Below, one piece after another: positions 8,691 through 17,909 of a stretch of 32,346 bases of DNA (within the stretch, counting starts at the first letter, position 1; each line of letters opens with the position of its first letter). Under the pieces are notes generated by a model, which saw only the letters and a program-made list of their open reading frames with translations, searched no databases and was not told the origin of the DNA. The stretch comes from Bacteroidales bacterium. GTDB taxonomy: Bacteria; Bacteroidota; Bacteroidia; Bacteroidales; UBA932. The position numbers and the translations under genes are program-made. Location of the stretch: NCBI GenBank assembly GCA_016286145.1, contig JAEESD010000007.1, forward strand, positions 1-32,346, given 5' to 3'.

Positions 8691-9399
8691 AATCTTCCGA
8701 GATAGTCGCGAGCCCCATCAAAACCAGATTGGAGACCACAAATATCGAGTTTTTAGTCTGTCTTGCAAAGTAGCTGGCATCCCCTCCGGTAAACACTACT
8801 ACACTGCCGGGGGCCCCAGCGATGTAGTTGTCAACCTCAAAGACTATGCCCGAAATAACTCCGGCCTCTATTCCCGATGTTTCCGATGTCCCTATTGCGG
8901 GCGGGTTTTCGGGCGTATCTACCAGCGGCAGAGTCCTTGAATAGCGGTTCAGCGCCTTGAAGCGAGTCCGGCATCCGAGCGAAAGGTTTCCACTCTGATA
9001 AGTCCCCTCCGCAGAGACGGAATCGATAGAGAGCACGGTTCCGAAATCGAAAACCAGGCAGGGCTTACCCTTGAAAAGTTCCCTTGCCGCGATTATCGAG
9101 GCGGCACGCGAAGGCGACAGGTACTCAGGAAGGCCATAGGCCCTCAGAATCGCGGGGTGATTGCGGTCTATAAGGACCAGCTGCCCACACCTTTCGCGTA
9201 TTTCGCTTATATCCTCCTCGGGTATATCGCGCACTGAAGCCAGAACCAGGACATCGGGCTTCTCCTTTGCAAGGAGAGTTCCGAGAAGGAAACCGTGAAG
9301 CCTTTCTCCCTGGTAACGCACTGTTTTTCCGAGGGTTCTACCCTCAGCCCAGGCAGCCTTCAGCGCCGTGTTTCCAATCTCTATCAGCAGGTTCGCCAT
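8677..9399 (-). CDS. coaX: type III pantothenate kinase (CoaX), possibly degenerate
   Basis: CoaX catalyses ATP-dependent phosphorylation of pantothenate, the first step of coenzyme A synthesis. The 240-residue length and overall pattern fit: phosphate-1 loop IEIGNTALK at residues 6-14, FDFGTVLSIDSV at 117-128, and TGGD at 204-207. Two positions differ from the family as I know it. The metal-binding Asp of the DIGNT loop is Glu7, and the catalytic-base Asp of the conserved GxDR motif is Ser97 in LSPSRAAS. The third conserved Asp (Asp118) is kept. GNISPG is altered to GNLSLG. It could be a slow enzyme or a pseudoenzyme retained for another role. It begins the envelope cluster and overlaps the beta-barrel gene by 14 bp. 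Confidence 0.85.
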   Translation of the reverse strand: MANLLIEIGNTALKAAWAEGRTLGKTVRYQGERLHGFLLGTLLAKEKPDVLVLASVRDIPEEDISEIRERCGQLVLIDRNHPAILRAYGLPEYLSPSRAASIIAARELFKGKPCLVFDFGTVLSIDSVSAEGTYQSGNLSLGCRTRFKALNRYSRTLPLVDTPENPPAIGTSETSGIEAGVISGIVFEVDNYIAGAPGSVVVFTGGDASYFARQTKNSIFVVSNLVLMGLATISEDYDRK

Positions 9400-9412
9400 A
9401 TTTACAAGCCGA

Positions 9413-9443
9413 CAAATTTAAGAAATTATTGCAACTTCTTCAA
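9413..9443 (-). promoter_or_regulatory. Bacteroidota-type promoter for the coaX-envelope cluster
   Basis: Read on the minus strand, TAAATTTG (9413-9420) matches TAnnTTTG, and TTG (9441-9443, inside the end of mfd) is 20 bp upstream. The coaX ATG is only 13 bp past the -7 box, so the 5' leader would be very short. Confidence 0.5.
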
Positions 9444-12400
9444 GGTATTGAGCGCCGCTTCTGTAGAATCTATACCCCTGGTGATGATCTTCAACTTGCC
9501 TTCGGTCTGCTTCAGGGTGAAGGGGGAGTTGTTTCCTATCCTCACGAGGAGTTCGCTGAACTGATCGCTCTTGTAGTAAGGAGACAGGGCGTTGGAGATA
9601 AAGAAGCAGATAAACATACCGTTCTTAATAATCACCTTCTCAAAGCCGAGCGAACCTCCCAGATTTCTGATTTTCACCACGTTGAAAAGATTGTCGACCT
9701 CCGGCGGAGTTTCTCCGAAACGGTCTGCCAGCTGGGAGTGGAAGCGGTCTATTTCTTTCTCTGACTTCATCGAATCCAGCTGTTTGTAGATACGTATCTT
9801 TTCGGCGGTAATGTCTATATAGTCATCAGGAATGTAGGCCGGCTGGTCGGTCTCGACCGTGCAGTCCGCGCTGAAGCGGGCCTCTGCCCGGCCGCCGACA
9901 GCTCCGCCCGTCTCTATTCCCAGCTCCTCCATCGCCTCGGCCAGTATCTTCTGATAAGTCTCGTAGCCCATATCCATAATGAATCCGCTCTGCTCCGCGC
10001 CGAGCAGGTTGCCCGCGCCGCGGATGTCGAGGTCCTGCATAGCGATGTTGAAGCCGCTGCCCAGGTCGGAGAACTCCTCGATCGCCTTGAGGCGCTTTCG
10101 GGCATCGTCCGTGATGCTTACCAGCGGCGGAACTATGAGGTAGCAGAACGCCTTCCTGTTCGAACGGCCTACCCTGCCCCTGAGCTGGTGAAGATCACTG
10201 AGGCCTATGTTCTGGGCGTGGTTGATGATTATCGTGTTGGCGTTGGGGATGTCGAGGCCGTTTTCGATGATGGTGGTGCAGAGCAGCAGGTCGTAGTCTC
10301 CGCGGATGAAATCGAGCATCTTGTCCTCGAGTTCCTTTGCCGCCATCTGGCCGTGGGCGATACATATCCTCATATCCGGCACGAGCCGGTGGAGGATCTC
10401 GCCGATGGCGGATAGCTGCTCTACGTTGTTGTGGAGGAAGAAAACCTGGCCTCCGCGCTTGAGTTCGTACTCGATTATGGACTTTATCTCTTTCTCGTCG
10501 AAGAGGATGATCTCGGTCTGGATAGGGATACGGTTGGCCGGCGGGGTAGCGATGATGCTGAGATCGCGCGCGCCGAGCAGCGAAAACTGAAGCGTCCGCG
10601 GGATAGGGGTCGCCGTAAGGGTGAGGGTATCCACCTCAGCCCGCAGCTGGCGCAGCTTTTCCTTGGCCGTGACGCCGAATTTCTGTTCCTCGTCTATTAT
10701 GAGCAGGCCCAGGTCCTTGAATTCGAAGCCGTCGCCGAGCATTTTGTGGGTGCCGATGATTATGTCTATCTGGCCGGAGGCGAGGGCTTTTTTTATCTCC
10801 GCAAGTTCCTTCGGGGTACGCAGGCGGCTGACATAGTCTACCTTGACCGGGAAGGAGGCCAGGCGCGAGCTGAAGGTGGTATAGTGTTGCAGGGCGAGGA
10901 TCGTGGTCGGAACAAGCACGGCGACCTGCTTGCCGTCCGTAGCGGCCTTGAACGCGGCGCGGATGGCTATTTCCGTCTTGCCAAAGCCCACGTCGCCGCA
11001 GATCAGGCGGTCCATCGGGAAGCTCTCTTCCATATCGCGCTTGACCGCGCGGGTTGCCTCTTCCTGGTCCGGGGTGTCCTCGTACATAAACGACGATTCG
11101 AGCTCGGTCTGAAGGTATGAGTCCGCCGAATAGGCGAAGCCCTTCGAGGCCCGGCGTTTCGCGTAGAGTTGGATAAGCTCCTTCGCTATGTCTTTAACCT
11201 TACTCTTGGCCCCGTTTTTAAGGGCGATCCACGATTTGGAGCCGAGCTTGTTGATGCGCGGGGTCTCACCGTCGGCCGGGCGGAAGCGCGAGATCTTATG
11301 GAGGGCGTGGACCGAAACGAAGACGACATCGCCGTCTTTGTAAGTCAGCTTGACGACCTCCTTCATACGTCCATAGTCGTCCTTGACCCTGACCAGGCCG
11401 CCGAAGACGCCTACGCCGTGGTCGATATGGACTATATAGTCGCCTATGTTGAACGAGGCGAGGTCGTTGAGGGTGAGTTGCTCGGTCTTTTCAACCGAAC
11501 GGCGGATCGAGACGCGGTGGAAGCGGTCGAAGATTTCGTGGTCTGTATAGTGACAGGTTTTGTCTTGCTCGTCGATAAAGCCGTTGTGGATGCTCTTGCC
11601 CGTTATAAACTCGGGCAGGGGACAGCGCTCTTCTTCGAGGATGGAGCGGAGCCTGTCGGTCTGAGTCTGCTTTTCGCCGTAGATGTAAACCTTGTAGCCG
11701 GTTTCGGTTTTTGTTCGGATATCGGCTGTAAAGAGTTCGAAGTTTTTATTGAAAACCGGCTGGGGAGAGACGCTGAACTGAACGGCATCTGCTTCTTTTC
11801 GGTCGATAGGAATTTCGAGAAAGACCCTTTTGTAGCTAGAGGTAAGGCTGAAGAATTCCCTGTCCTTGTACATATCTGAGGAGTCCAGCCAGATTACAGA
11901 ATCGGCGGACAGGGCCTCGAGTATGTTTTGCGATGCGCCCCCCGGATTACACACCATATCGGAGATTATCCTTACTTCCGGAATTTCTTCTCCGGAAAGC
12001 TGGGTGTTGCAGTTGAAGGTGTGGATGTATTCTATTTCATCGCCCCAGAAAGAAACACGGACGGCCTCACTGTCTGAGTATGAGAAAAGATCGATGATGC
12101 TTCCTCTTACCGCGAACTGTCCGGGGGATGAGACGAAGTCTACTCTTTCAAAGCCCAGGTCGGATAGCTTTTCAATTATTTCAGAATGGGATATTTCCTG
12201 GCCCTTTTTCAGTTCAAAGGCGGAAGCCGTAATATTGTTGCTGAGCGGAATAAGTTCCTCGAGGGCCTCGGGGAAAGTAACTATTACGGTAAGGTCTTCT
12301 TTGTTTGAGGAGAGAATACTCTGAACTGCCGAGGTTCGCTGGACGCTGAGAGATGATTTATAGTTGCTGCGCTCAACCCCGGCGCCTGAAGCGGGGAGGA

Positions 12401-12614
12401 AGAATACCCTATCTCCTTCGATCAGGTTATAGAGATCGTTGGCGCAGTATTCCGCGGCCTCGCTGTTAGGAAGCACTATAAGATGGAGACCCTTCTCGGC
12501 ACAGTTTGAAAAGACAAACCACCGGGCGGAGAGAAATAATCCCCGGCAGAATATTTCCTTTGAGGAAACTATCCTGCTTTTCAAAAGAGCGCTGGCGGCA
12601 GAATTAACCTGCAT
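9426..12614 (-). CDS. mfd: transcription-repair coupling factor Mfd
   Basis: Mfd is a DNA translocase that removes RNA polymerase stalled at lesions and recruits the UvrABC excision machinery. The 1062-residue protein, slightly short for the family, shows the expected order. A UvrB-like N-terminal region covers about residues 1-330. The RNA-polymerase-interacting domain begins near 388 (FNIGDYIVHIDHGVGVF). The helicase motor follows, with Walker A GDVGFGKT near 538, a DEEQ box (IIDEEQKFG) near 640 and the LRGRVGRS motif near 810. The TRCF C-terminal domain lies at about 930-1040. The ATG at 12612-12614 lies beside the DnaA-box cluster, with a relaxed box ending only 6 bp upstream. It is transcribed divergently from ruvB. 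Confidence 0.97.
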   Translation of the reverse strand: MQVNSAASALLKSRIVSSKEIFCRGLFLSARWFVFSNCAEKGLHLIVLPNSEAAEYCANDLYNLIEGDRVFFLPASGAGVERSNYKSSLSVQRTSAVQSILSSNKEDLTVIVTFPEALEELIPLSNNITASAFELKKGQEISHSEIIEKLSDLGFERVDFVSSPGQFAVRGSIIDLFSYSDSEAVRVSFWGDEIEYIHTFNCNTQLSGEEIPEVRIISDMVCNPGGASQNILEALSADSVIWLDSSDMYKDREFFSLTSSYKRVFLEIPIDRKEADAVQFSVSPQPVFNKNFELFTADIRTKTETGYKVYIYGEKQTQTDRLRSILEEERCPLPEFITGKSIHNGFIDEQDKTCHYTDHEIFDRFHRVSIRRSVEKTEQLTLNDLASFNIGDYIVHIDHGVGVFGGLVRVKDDYGRMKEVVKLTYKDGDVVFVSVHALHKISRFRPADGETPRINKLGSKSWIALKNGAKSKVKDIAKELIQLYAKRRASKGFAYSADSYLQTELESSFMYEDTPDQEEATRAVKRDMEESFPMDRLICGDVGFGKTEIAIRAAFKAATDGKQVAVLVPTTILALQHYTTFSSRLASFPVKVDYVSRLRTPKELAEIKKALASGQIDIIIGTHKMLGDGFEFKDLGLLIIDEEQKFGVTAKEKLRQLRAEVDTLTLTATPIPRTLQFSLLGARDLSIIATPPANRIPIQTEIILFDEKEIKSIIEYELKRGGQVFFLHNNVEQLSAIGEILHRLVPDMRICIAHGQMAAKELEDKMLDFIRGDYDLLLCTTIIENGLDIPNANTIIINHAQNIGLSDLHQLRGRVGRSNRKAFCYLIVPPLVSITDDARKRLKAIEEFSDLGSGFNIAMQDLDIRGAGNLLGAEQSGFIMDMGYETYQKILAEAMEELGIETGGAVGGRAEARFSADCTVETDQPAYIPDDYIDITAEKIRIYKQLDSMKSEKEIDRFHSQLADRFGETPPEVDNLFNVVKIRNLGGSLGFEKVIIKNGMFICFFISNALSPYYKSDQFSELLVRIGNNSPFTLKQTEGKLKIITRGIDSTEAALNTLKKLQ

Positions 12615-12654
12615 CCTGATGTGTAAAAGCTTGTGGAAAACCGGTGTATAAAAC

Positions 12655-12686
12655 TGTGGATAAAACAGGGTGATGAGTTATCCACA
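12655..12686. promoter_or_regulatory. pair of perfect DnaA boxes in inverted repeat
   Basis: TGTGGATAA (12655-12663) and TTATCCACA (12678-12686) are exact inverted copies of the DnaA 9-mer, 14 bp apart. Confidence 0.75.
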
Positions 12687-12820
12687 ACGGTTTTACAAAG
12701 TTTCCAACAAGTAATTAAAAACGCCTTGTGTACCTAATAAATTGATACTCAGCAGGGTTTTATGTTTATCAACATTTCCACAGCAGTAATAAAATCAACA
12801 AAAAATCAAGAAATAAAGAT

Positions 12821-12828
12821 TATATTTG
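12821..12828 (+). promoter_or_regulatory. -7 promoter element upstream of ruvB
   Basis: TATATTTG matches TAnnTTTG and lies 25 bp before the ruvB ATG. I see no convincing -33 TTG at the usual spacing; the upstream DNA is an A-rich stretch. Confidence 0.4.
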
Positions 12829-12853
12829 TAGACCAATTAACCAGCCAGGGGAA

Positions 12854-13879
12854 ATGTCAGATTTCGACCCTCACCGCAGTATCGAGGACAAAGATAAGGA
12901 TTTGGACGGAATTATCCGACCGCAGGACCTTGAAGATTTCACGGGTCAGCGGGAGATTGTGTCCAATCTCCATATCTACATCCAGGCCGCAAAACTCAGG
13001 GGCGAGTCTTTGGACCACACCCTTTTCCACGGCCCTCCCGGTCTGGGTAAAACAACTCTGGCCCACATCATCGCAAACGAGATGGGTGTGAATATGAAAA
13101 TCACATCCGGTCCTGTTCTCGATAAACCCGGAGATCTTGCCGGCCTTCTTACTTCGCTTGAGCCGGGAGATGTCCTTTTCATTGATGAAATTCATCGTCT
13201 TTCTCCTGAAGTTGAGGAATATCTGTATTCCGCAATGGAGGATTTCGTAATAGATATTATGATCGACAAAGGCCCCGGAGCCCGTTCGGTCAGAATTTCA
13301 CTTAACCCGTTTACTCTGGTAGGAGCTACTACCAGAAGCGGTCTTCTCACAGCTCCTCTAAGGGCCCGTTTCGGCATTACCTGCGCCCTGGAATATTATG
13401 ATGTTGAGGATCTCAAGCGAATTGTAAAACGCAGTGCAGCTATCCTTAAGGTTGACATAGACGATCAGGCAGCCCACGAAATAGCAATGAGAAGCCGCGG
13501 TACGCCTCGTATCTCAAATGCTTTGCTTCGCCGAGTGCGTGATTTTGCCCAGGTGATGGGAGACGGAAAGATAGATATAAAGATAGCGAAGTATGCTCTT
13601 GATAAACTAAAGATAGATACTCGCGGACTTGACGCTATAGACAATAAGATTCTGAGTACTATCATCAATACTTTCAAGGGAGGTCCTGTAGGAGCCAATA
13701 CCATAGCTACCGCTATAGGAGAGGATCAGGGAACCTTCGAGGAAGTATATGAGCCTTTCCTTATCAAGGAAGGATTTATAGTTCGTACTCAGAGAGGCCG
13801 AATCGCTACTGACCTGGCCTATAAACACCTTGGAGTCAACCCCAACAGGGTTTCTTCCGACACTTTATTTGGAGAATAG
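12854..13879 (+). CDS. ruvB: Holliday junction branch-migration helicase RuvB
   Basis: RuvB is the hexameric AAA+ motor that, with RuvA, drives branch migration of Holliday junctions. The 341-residue protein is complete. It has Walker A GPPGLGKT at residues 60-67, Walker B FIDEIH at 109-114, a sensor region [18 protein letters not shown], and the C-terminal winged-helix part with [14 protein letters not shown]. The start at 12854 is preceded by AGGGGAA and leads into a short acidic N-terminus before the conserved [11 protein letters not shown]. It is the first rightward gene after the candidate origin. RuvA is encoded 7 kb downstream rather than next to it. The sdhA gene follows after 23 bp with no terminator visible. 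Confidence 0.97.
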   Translation: MSDFDPHRSIEDKDKDLDGIIRPQDLEDFTGQREIVSNLHIYIQAAKLRGESLDHTLFHGPPGLGKTTLAHIIANEMGVNMKITSGPVLDKPGDLAGLLTSLEPGDVLFIDEIHRLSPEVEEYLYSAMEDFVIDIMIDKGPGARSVRISLNPFTLVGATTRSGLLTAPLRARFGITCALEYYDVEDLKRIVKRSAAILKVDIDDQAAHEIAMRSRGTPRISNALLRRVRDFAQVMGDGKIDIKIAKYALDKLKIDTRGLDAIDNKILSTIINTFKGGPVGANTIATAIGEDQGTFEEVYEPFLIKEGFIVRTQRGRIATDLAYKHLGVNPNRVSSDTLFGE

Positions 13880-13902
13880 TAATTAACTCAATTCATAAAC
13901 AA

Positions 13903-15849
13903 ATGGCAGATAAACTCATCTCAAAAATTCCGGATGGCCCGCTTGCCGAAAAATGGACCAAGCGTAAGTCCGAAATCCATCTTGTCAGCCCCAACAACCG
14001 CAGAAAACTCGAGGTTATCGTAGTCGGTACAGGACTCGGCGGCGCATCTGCAGCTGCTACCCTCGGCGAGTTGGGCTACAACGTCAAGGTATTCTGTATC
14101 AGCGACTCTCCTCGTAGAGCACACTCCATCGCTGCTCAGGGAGGTATCAATGCTGCGAAGAACTATCAGAACGACAACGACTCGGTTTACCGTCTTTTCT
14201 ATGACACTATCAAGGGAGGAGACTACCGCAGCCGTGAAGCAAACGTCTACCGTCTTGCTGAAGTAAGTGCAGCCATCATCGATCAGTGTGTGGCTCAGGG
14301 TGTTCCGTTCGCCCGCGAGTACGGCGGATACCTTGCAAACCGCTCGTTCGGCGGTGTTCAGGTAAGCCGTACCTTCTATGCCCGCGGTCAAACCGGCCAG
14401 CAGCTGCTCCTCGGAGCTTATGCCGCTCTCAACCGTCAGATCGCAGCCGGAACAGTAAAGAGTTACCCGCGCTACGAGATGCTCGACCTCGTCCTCGTTA
14501 ACGGCCAGGCCAAGGGTATAATCGCCCGCAACCTCGTTACCGGCCAGCTCGAGCGCTTCGGAGCCCACGCAGTCATCATCGCTACCGGTGGTTATGGAAA
14601 TACCTATTTCCTCTCAACCAACGCTATGAACAGCAACGGTTCGGCGGCTATGCAGTGCTGGCGCAAGGGCGCATTCTTCGCAAATCCTTGCTTCGCACAG
14701 ATCCACCCTACCTGTATCCCGGTCCACGGCGACCAGCAGTGTAAGCTCACCCTTATGTCTGAGTCGCTCCGTAACGACGGCCGCATCTGGGTACCTAAGA
14801 AACTTGAGGATGTAGAGAAACTTCGTAAACACGAAATCAAGCCTTCTCAGATTCCTGAAGAAGACCGCGATTACTATCTCGAGCGCCGTTATCCCGCTTT
14901 CGGAAACCTCGTTCCCCGCGACGTTGCTTCCAGGGCAGCTAAGGAGCGCTGCGACGCTGGCTTCGGTGTAAATGAGACCGGTAAGGCCGTGTTCCTTGAT
15001 TTCTCGGAGGCTATCCAGCGTCTCGGACATCAGAGAGTTGCAGAGCGTTATGGTAACCTCTTCGAAATGTATGAGAAGATTACCGCTTCCTCGCCTTGGG
15101 AAGAGCCTATGATGATTTATCCGGCTATTCACTACACGATGGGTGGTATCTGGGTCGACTACGATCTCCAGACTACTATCCCTGGTCTGTATGCGATCGG
15201 TGAGGCCAACTTCTCCGACCACGGCGGAAACCGTCTTGGTGCTTCTGCTCTTATGCAGGGTCTGGCAGACGGTTATTTCGTTGTTCCGGTAACTATCAGT
15301 GATTATCTTTCCAATAAGTTCGCCGAGCCTAAGACCGATGTAAATTCCAAGGAATTCATCGAGGCTGAAAAGGCAGTTCAGGCCCGTATAGACAGACTCT
15401 TCTCCATCAAGGGAACCGAGACCGTAGATTCTATCCACAAGAGACTCGGAAACATTATGTGGGAGTATGTTGGAATGGCCCGCGATGAGGCTGGACTTAA
15501 GAAGGCTATCGAAGAGATCAAAGCCCTTAAGGAAGAATTCTATAAATCTGTCAATGTCCCCGGAGATCAGTACGAGTTCAACCAGGAACTCGAGAAGGCT
15601 CTCCGTCTCGAAGACTTCTTCGACACAGGTATTCTGATGGCTCAGGACGCTCTGAATCGCCACGAATCCTGTGGAGGACACTTCCGCGTTGAGAGCCAGA
15701 CCGAGGAAGGCGAGGCTAAGCGCGATGACAAGAACTTCATGTATGTAGCGGCCTGGGAGTATAAGGGTGAAGGAAAAGATCCCGTTCTCCACAAAGAGCC
15801 TCTCAACTACGAATTTATCGAGGTTAAGACCAGAAACTACAAAGACTAA
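13903..15849 (+). CDS. sdhA: succinate dehydrogenase / fumarate reductase flavoprotein subunit
   Basis: This is the catalytic FAD subunit that interconverts succinate and fumarate on the cytoplasmic face of the inner membrane. In anaerobic Bacteroidales it mainly reduces fumarate. The 648-residue protein has the dinucleotide fold [20 protein letters not shown] (about 40-59), the covalent-FAD motif [10 protein letters not shown] with His74, [12 protein letters not shown], the substrate-site segment IHPTC, and the C-terminal [18 protein letters not shown]. It belongs to the longer subtype found with di-haem cytochrome b anchors. sdhB follows after 5 bp. The usual upstream cytochrome b gene (sdhC) is absent: only 23 bp separate ruvB from this gene. 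Fumarate reductase FrdA is an equally valid name. Confidence 0.95.
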   Translation: MADKLISKIPDGPLAEKWTKRKSEIHLVSPNNRRKLEVIVVGTGLGGASAAATLGELGYNVKVFCISDSPRRAHSIAAQGGINAAKNYQNDNDSVYRLFYDTIKGGDYRSREANVYRLAEVSAAIIDQCVAQGVPFAREYGGYLANRSFGGVQVSRTFYARGQTGQQLLLGAYAALNRQIAAGTVKSYPRYEMLDLVLVNGQAKGIIARNLVTGQLERFGAHAVIIATGGYGNTYFLSTNAMNSNGSAAMQCWRKGAFFANPCFAQIHPTCIPVHGDQQCKLTLMSESLRNDGRIWVPKKLEDVEKLRKHEIKPSQIPEEDRDYYLERRYPAFGNLVPRDVASRAAKERCDAGFGVNETGKAVFLDFSEAIQRLGHQRVAERYGNLFEMYEKITASSPWEEPMMIYPAIHYTMGGIWVDYDLQTTIPGLYAIGEANFSDHGGNRLGASALMQGLADGYFVVPVTISDYLSNKFAEPKTDVNSKEFIEAEKAVQARIDRLFSIKGTETVDSIHKRLGNIMWEYVGMARDEAGLKKAIEEIKALKEEFYKSVNVPGDQYEFNQELEKALRLEDFFDTGILMAQDALNRHESCGGHFRVESQTEEGEAKRDDKNFMYVAAWEYKGEGKDPVLHKEPLNYEFIEVKTRNYKD

Positions 15850-15854
15850 GTACG

Positions 15855-16634
15855 ATGGAATTCAATCTTAAGATATGGCGTCAGAAAAACGCCAAGGCAA
15901 AAGGCCATTTCGAGACCTACCACATCAGCGGTATCGAGGAGGACGCCTCTTTCCTCGAGATGCTCGATATCCTCAATGAGCAGCTTATCAGGGAAGGTTG
16001 CGACCCTGTAGCTGTAGAGAGAGGATGCAAGAGCAGCGGTCCTGTTTCGTTCGACCACGACTGCCGTGAGGGTATCTGCGGAGCTTGTTCGCTGTATATC
16101 GACGGCCGTGCCCACGGTCCGGACGACCACGTCACAACCTGTCAGCTCTTTATGCGCCACTTCAAGGACGGTGCTACTATTACGGTAGAGCCTTTCCGCA
16201 GTGCCGCATTCCCCGTTATCAAGGATCTCGTAGTCGATCGTCGTGCGTTCGATAAGATACTCCAGGCTGGAGGCTTTATCTCCGTACGTACCGGTTCAGC
16301 TCAGGATGCCAACGTAATGCTCATTCCCCACGATAAAGCTGAGGAGAGTATGGATGCGGCAGCCTGCGTAGGTTGCGGCGCTTGCGTTGCTACCTGTAAG
16401 AACGGATCTGCGATGCTGTTCGTCGCTGCCCGCGTCAGCTCTCTCGCTCTGCTTCCTCAGGGACGTCCCGAGGCTAAGCGCAGGGCTGAGGCTATGGTCG
16501 CGAAGATGGACGAACTCGGCTTCGGTAACTGTACCAACACCCGCGCCTGCGAGCTCGAGTGTCCTAAGGGTATTACAGTAGCCCACATCGCCCGCCTGAA
16601 CCGCGAGTTCCTTAAAGCTAAATTCTCTGAGTAA
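15855..16634 (+). CDS. sdhB: succinate dehydrogenase / fumarate reductase iron-sulfur subunit
   Basis: SdhB carries electrons between the flavin of SdhA and the quinone-reactive membrane anchor. The 259-residue protein has the plant-ferredoxin-type [2Fe-2S] cysteines C70, C75, C78 and C96. The C-terminal ferredoxin part has [11 protein letters not shown] (C171, C174, C177, C181) and [11 protein letters not shown] (C226, C232, C236), which supply the [4Fe-4S] and [3Fe-4S] ligands. All cluster ligands are present, so the protein appears functional. The gene lies 5 bp after sdhA and ends at a bidirectional hairpin before the convergent hflX. No anchor subunit gene follows, so the complex must use a cytochrome b encoded elsewhere. 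Confidence 0.95.
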   Translation: MEFNLKIWRQKNAKAKGHFETYHISGIEEDASFLEMLDILNEQLIREGCDPVAVERGCKSSGPVSFDHDCREGICGACSLYIDGRAHGPDDHVTTCQLFMRHFKDGATITVEPFRSAAFPVIKDLVVDRRAFDKILQAGGFISVRTGSAQDANVMLIPHDKAEESMDAAACVGCGACVATCKNGSAMLFVAARVSSLALLPQGRPEAKRRAEAMVAKMDELGFGNCTNTRACELECPKGITVAHIARLNREFLKAKFSE

Positions 16635-16639
16635 CTGTC

Positions 16640-16660
16640 ATCCCCGGCTTGTCCGGGGAT
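16640..16660. terminator. bidirectional terminator hairpin between sdhB and hflX
   Basis: A perfect 8-bp GC-rich stem (16640-16647 with 16653-16660) has a 5-nt loop. It lies 5 bp past the sdhB stop and 3 bp past the hflX stop. The T-run is weak (CCTTT on the plus side), so its strength is uncertain. Confidence 0.6.
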
Positions 16661-16663
16661 CCT

Positions 16664-17848
16664 TTACCATAAGAAATTATTGAACGGGTAGCGCCCGGCA
16701 TGAATCTCCGCAACCATCTTGTAGATGTCGTTGCGGAGTTTTTCTATACCCGTTTTGTTGATTGCAGATATAAAGATACAAGGCGCCTTTTCTCCTGCTA
16801 TCCAGCTGTTCTTAAGTTCTTCAAGAGTCCTGTTTTCCTTTGATTTAGGTTCCAGGGAGAACTCATCGTATGGTTCGAAGGTGTAGGCGTCTATCTTGTT
16901 GAAAACTACATAGACAGGTTTGTTTGCCGCGCCTATGTCGCGAAGAGTCTGTTCTACAGTTTTCATCTGATCTTCGAAGTCCGGGGCGGAGATATCTACT
17001 ACGTGGACCAGGATATCTGCCTCCCTGACCTCGTCAAGGGTACTCTTGAAGGCCTCTACGAGCTGAGTAGGGAGTTTACGGATAAATCCTACAGTATCGC
17101 TTAGAAGAAAAGGTACGTTTTCGATAACTACTTTCCTTACAGTAGTATCCAGAGTAGCAAAGAGTTTGTTCTCAGCAAAGACGTCAGACTTAGCCAGAAC
17201 GTTCATCAGAGTAGATTTTCCTACATTGGTATAGCCTACCAGGGCGAGCCTTACCATACTGCCTCGATTGGAGCGCTGGGTAGCCATCTGACGGTCTACC
17301 TTCTTAAGGTCTTCCTTGAGTTTTGTAATACGCTCTTTTACGATACGGCGGTCTACCTCTATCTGGGTCTCACCCATTCCGCCTCGGGTACCGCGACCGC
17401 CGCGCTGCCTTTCGAGGTGGGTCCACATTCCCGCCAGACGGGGGAGCATGTAGTTGTAGCGGGCAAGTTCGACCTGCATTTTTGCGTAGGACGACTTTGC
17501 TCTCTGGGCGAAGATTTCAAGGATAAGGCTGGTTCTGTCTATTACTGAGCTGCATTTGATTACCTTTTCGATGTTGCGCTGCTGCATTCCGGACAGTTCA
17601 TCATCGAATATAACGTAGGTTATGTGGTTTTCCTCGCAGTATGAAGCTATTTCTTCGAGTTTTCCGCTTCTGATATAGGTTGCATTATCCGGACGGTCTA
17701 CCCTCTGGACGAACTTTTTATCGCCCACCGCTCCGGCAGTCTCTGCCAGAAATTCAAGTTCGTCGAGGTATTCCTTTACTCTTCTTTCGTCGTCTGTCGG
17801 TCTGATTATTCCGACAAATACGGCTTTCTCTGTCTGCTGTTCGTTCAT
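16664..17848 (-). CDS. hflX: ribosome-associated GTPase HflX
   Basis: HflX is a GTPase that binds 50S subunits and can split or rescue stalled ribosomes under stress. The 394-residue protein has the HflX N-terminal domain, and its glycine-rich segment GGRGTRGGMGETQIEVDRR lies near residues 150-168. The G domain follows: G1 GYTNVGKST near 203, G3 DTVGFI near 251, and G4 NKID near 308. A C-terminal SAINKTG (G5-like) segment is present. It is one of only two leftward genes to the right of the candidate origin. It lies downstream of tonB but is separated from it by a strong terminator, so it is probably transcribed from its own promoter. Confidence 0.95.
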   Translation of the reverse strand: MNEQQTEKAVFVGIIRPTDDERRVKEYLDELEFLAETAGAVGDKKFVQRVDRPDNATYIRSGKLEEIASYCEENHITYVIFDDELSGMQQRNIEKVIKCSSVIDRTSLILEIFAQRAKSSYAKMQVELARYNYMLPRLAGMWTHLERQRGGRGTRGGMGETQIEVDRRIVKERITKLKEDLKKVDRQMATQRSNRGSMVRLALVGYTNVGKSTLMNVLAKSDVFAENKLFATLDTTVRKVVIENVPFLLSDTVGFIRKLPTQLVEAFKSTLDEVREADILVHVVDISAPDFEDQMKTVEQTLRDIGAANKPVYVVFNKIDAYTFEPYDEFSLEPKSKENRTLEELKNSWIAGEKAPCIFISAINKTGIEKLRNDIYKMVAEIHAGRYPFNNFLW

Positions 17849-17859
17849 TATTCGGATTG

Positions 17860-17887
17860 AAAAAAGGCCGTCCTCTGCGGACAGCCT
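17860..17887 (-). terminator. Rho-independent terminator of tonB
   Basis: Read leftwards, a 9-bp stem with one mismatch (17887-17879 with 17873-17865) and a 5-nt loop is followed by six T residues (17865-17860). It begins 22 bp past the tonB stop and is a canonical intrinsic terminator. Confidence 0.85.
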
Positions 17888-17909
17888 CTTGTTTTAACTA
17901 AATCGCGTG

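Larger units (their letters stand above)
12615..12853. other. candidate replication origin (oriC): DnaA-box cluster in AT-rich divergent intergenic DNA
   Basis: The 239-bp mfd-ruvB intergenic region holds two perfect DnaA boxes (TTATCCACA) in inverted orientation at 12655-12663 (minus) and 12678-12686 (plus). Relaxed or one-mismatch boxes lie at 12620-12628 (TTTTACACA, minus), 12632-12640 (TTTTCCACA, minus) and 12766-12774 (TTATCAACA, plus); a weak match is at 12774-12782. The dyad is extended by AAAACCG (12637-12643) and CGGTTTT (12688-12694). From 12711 to 12840 the G+C content is about 27% by hand count, well below that of the genes, as expected for an unwinding element. Genes on both sides point away. 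An alternative is a DnaA-regulated divergent promoter region. Confidence 0.6.

Noticed and set aside
12762..13091. Plus-strand frame of 109 codons overlapping the ruvB start
   Set aside because: It runs out of frame through ruvB, and its N-terminal part is AT-rich intergenic sequence. It has no protein family features.
15431..15439. Near DnaA box CTATCCACA in sdhA
   Set aside because: Isolated, one mismatch, coding; no neighbours.
14614..15792. Minus-strand open frame of 392 codons inside sdhA
   Set aside because: It is fully antisense to a well-conserved flavoprotein, with no domain pattern. It is produced by codon bias.
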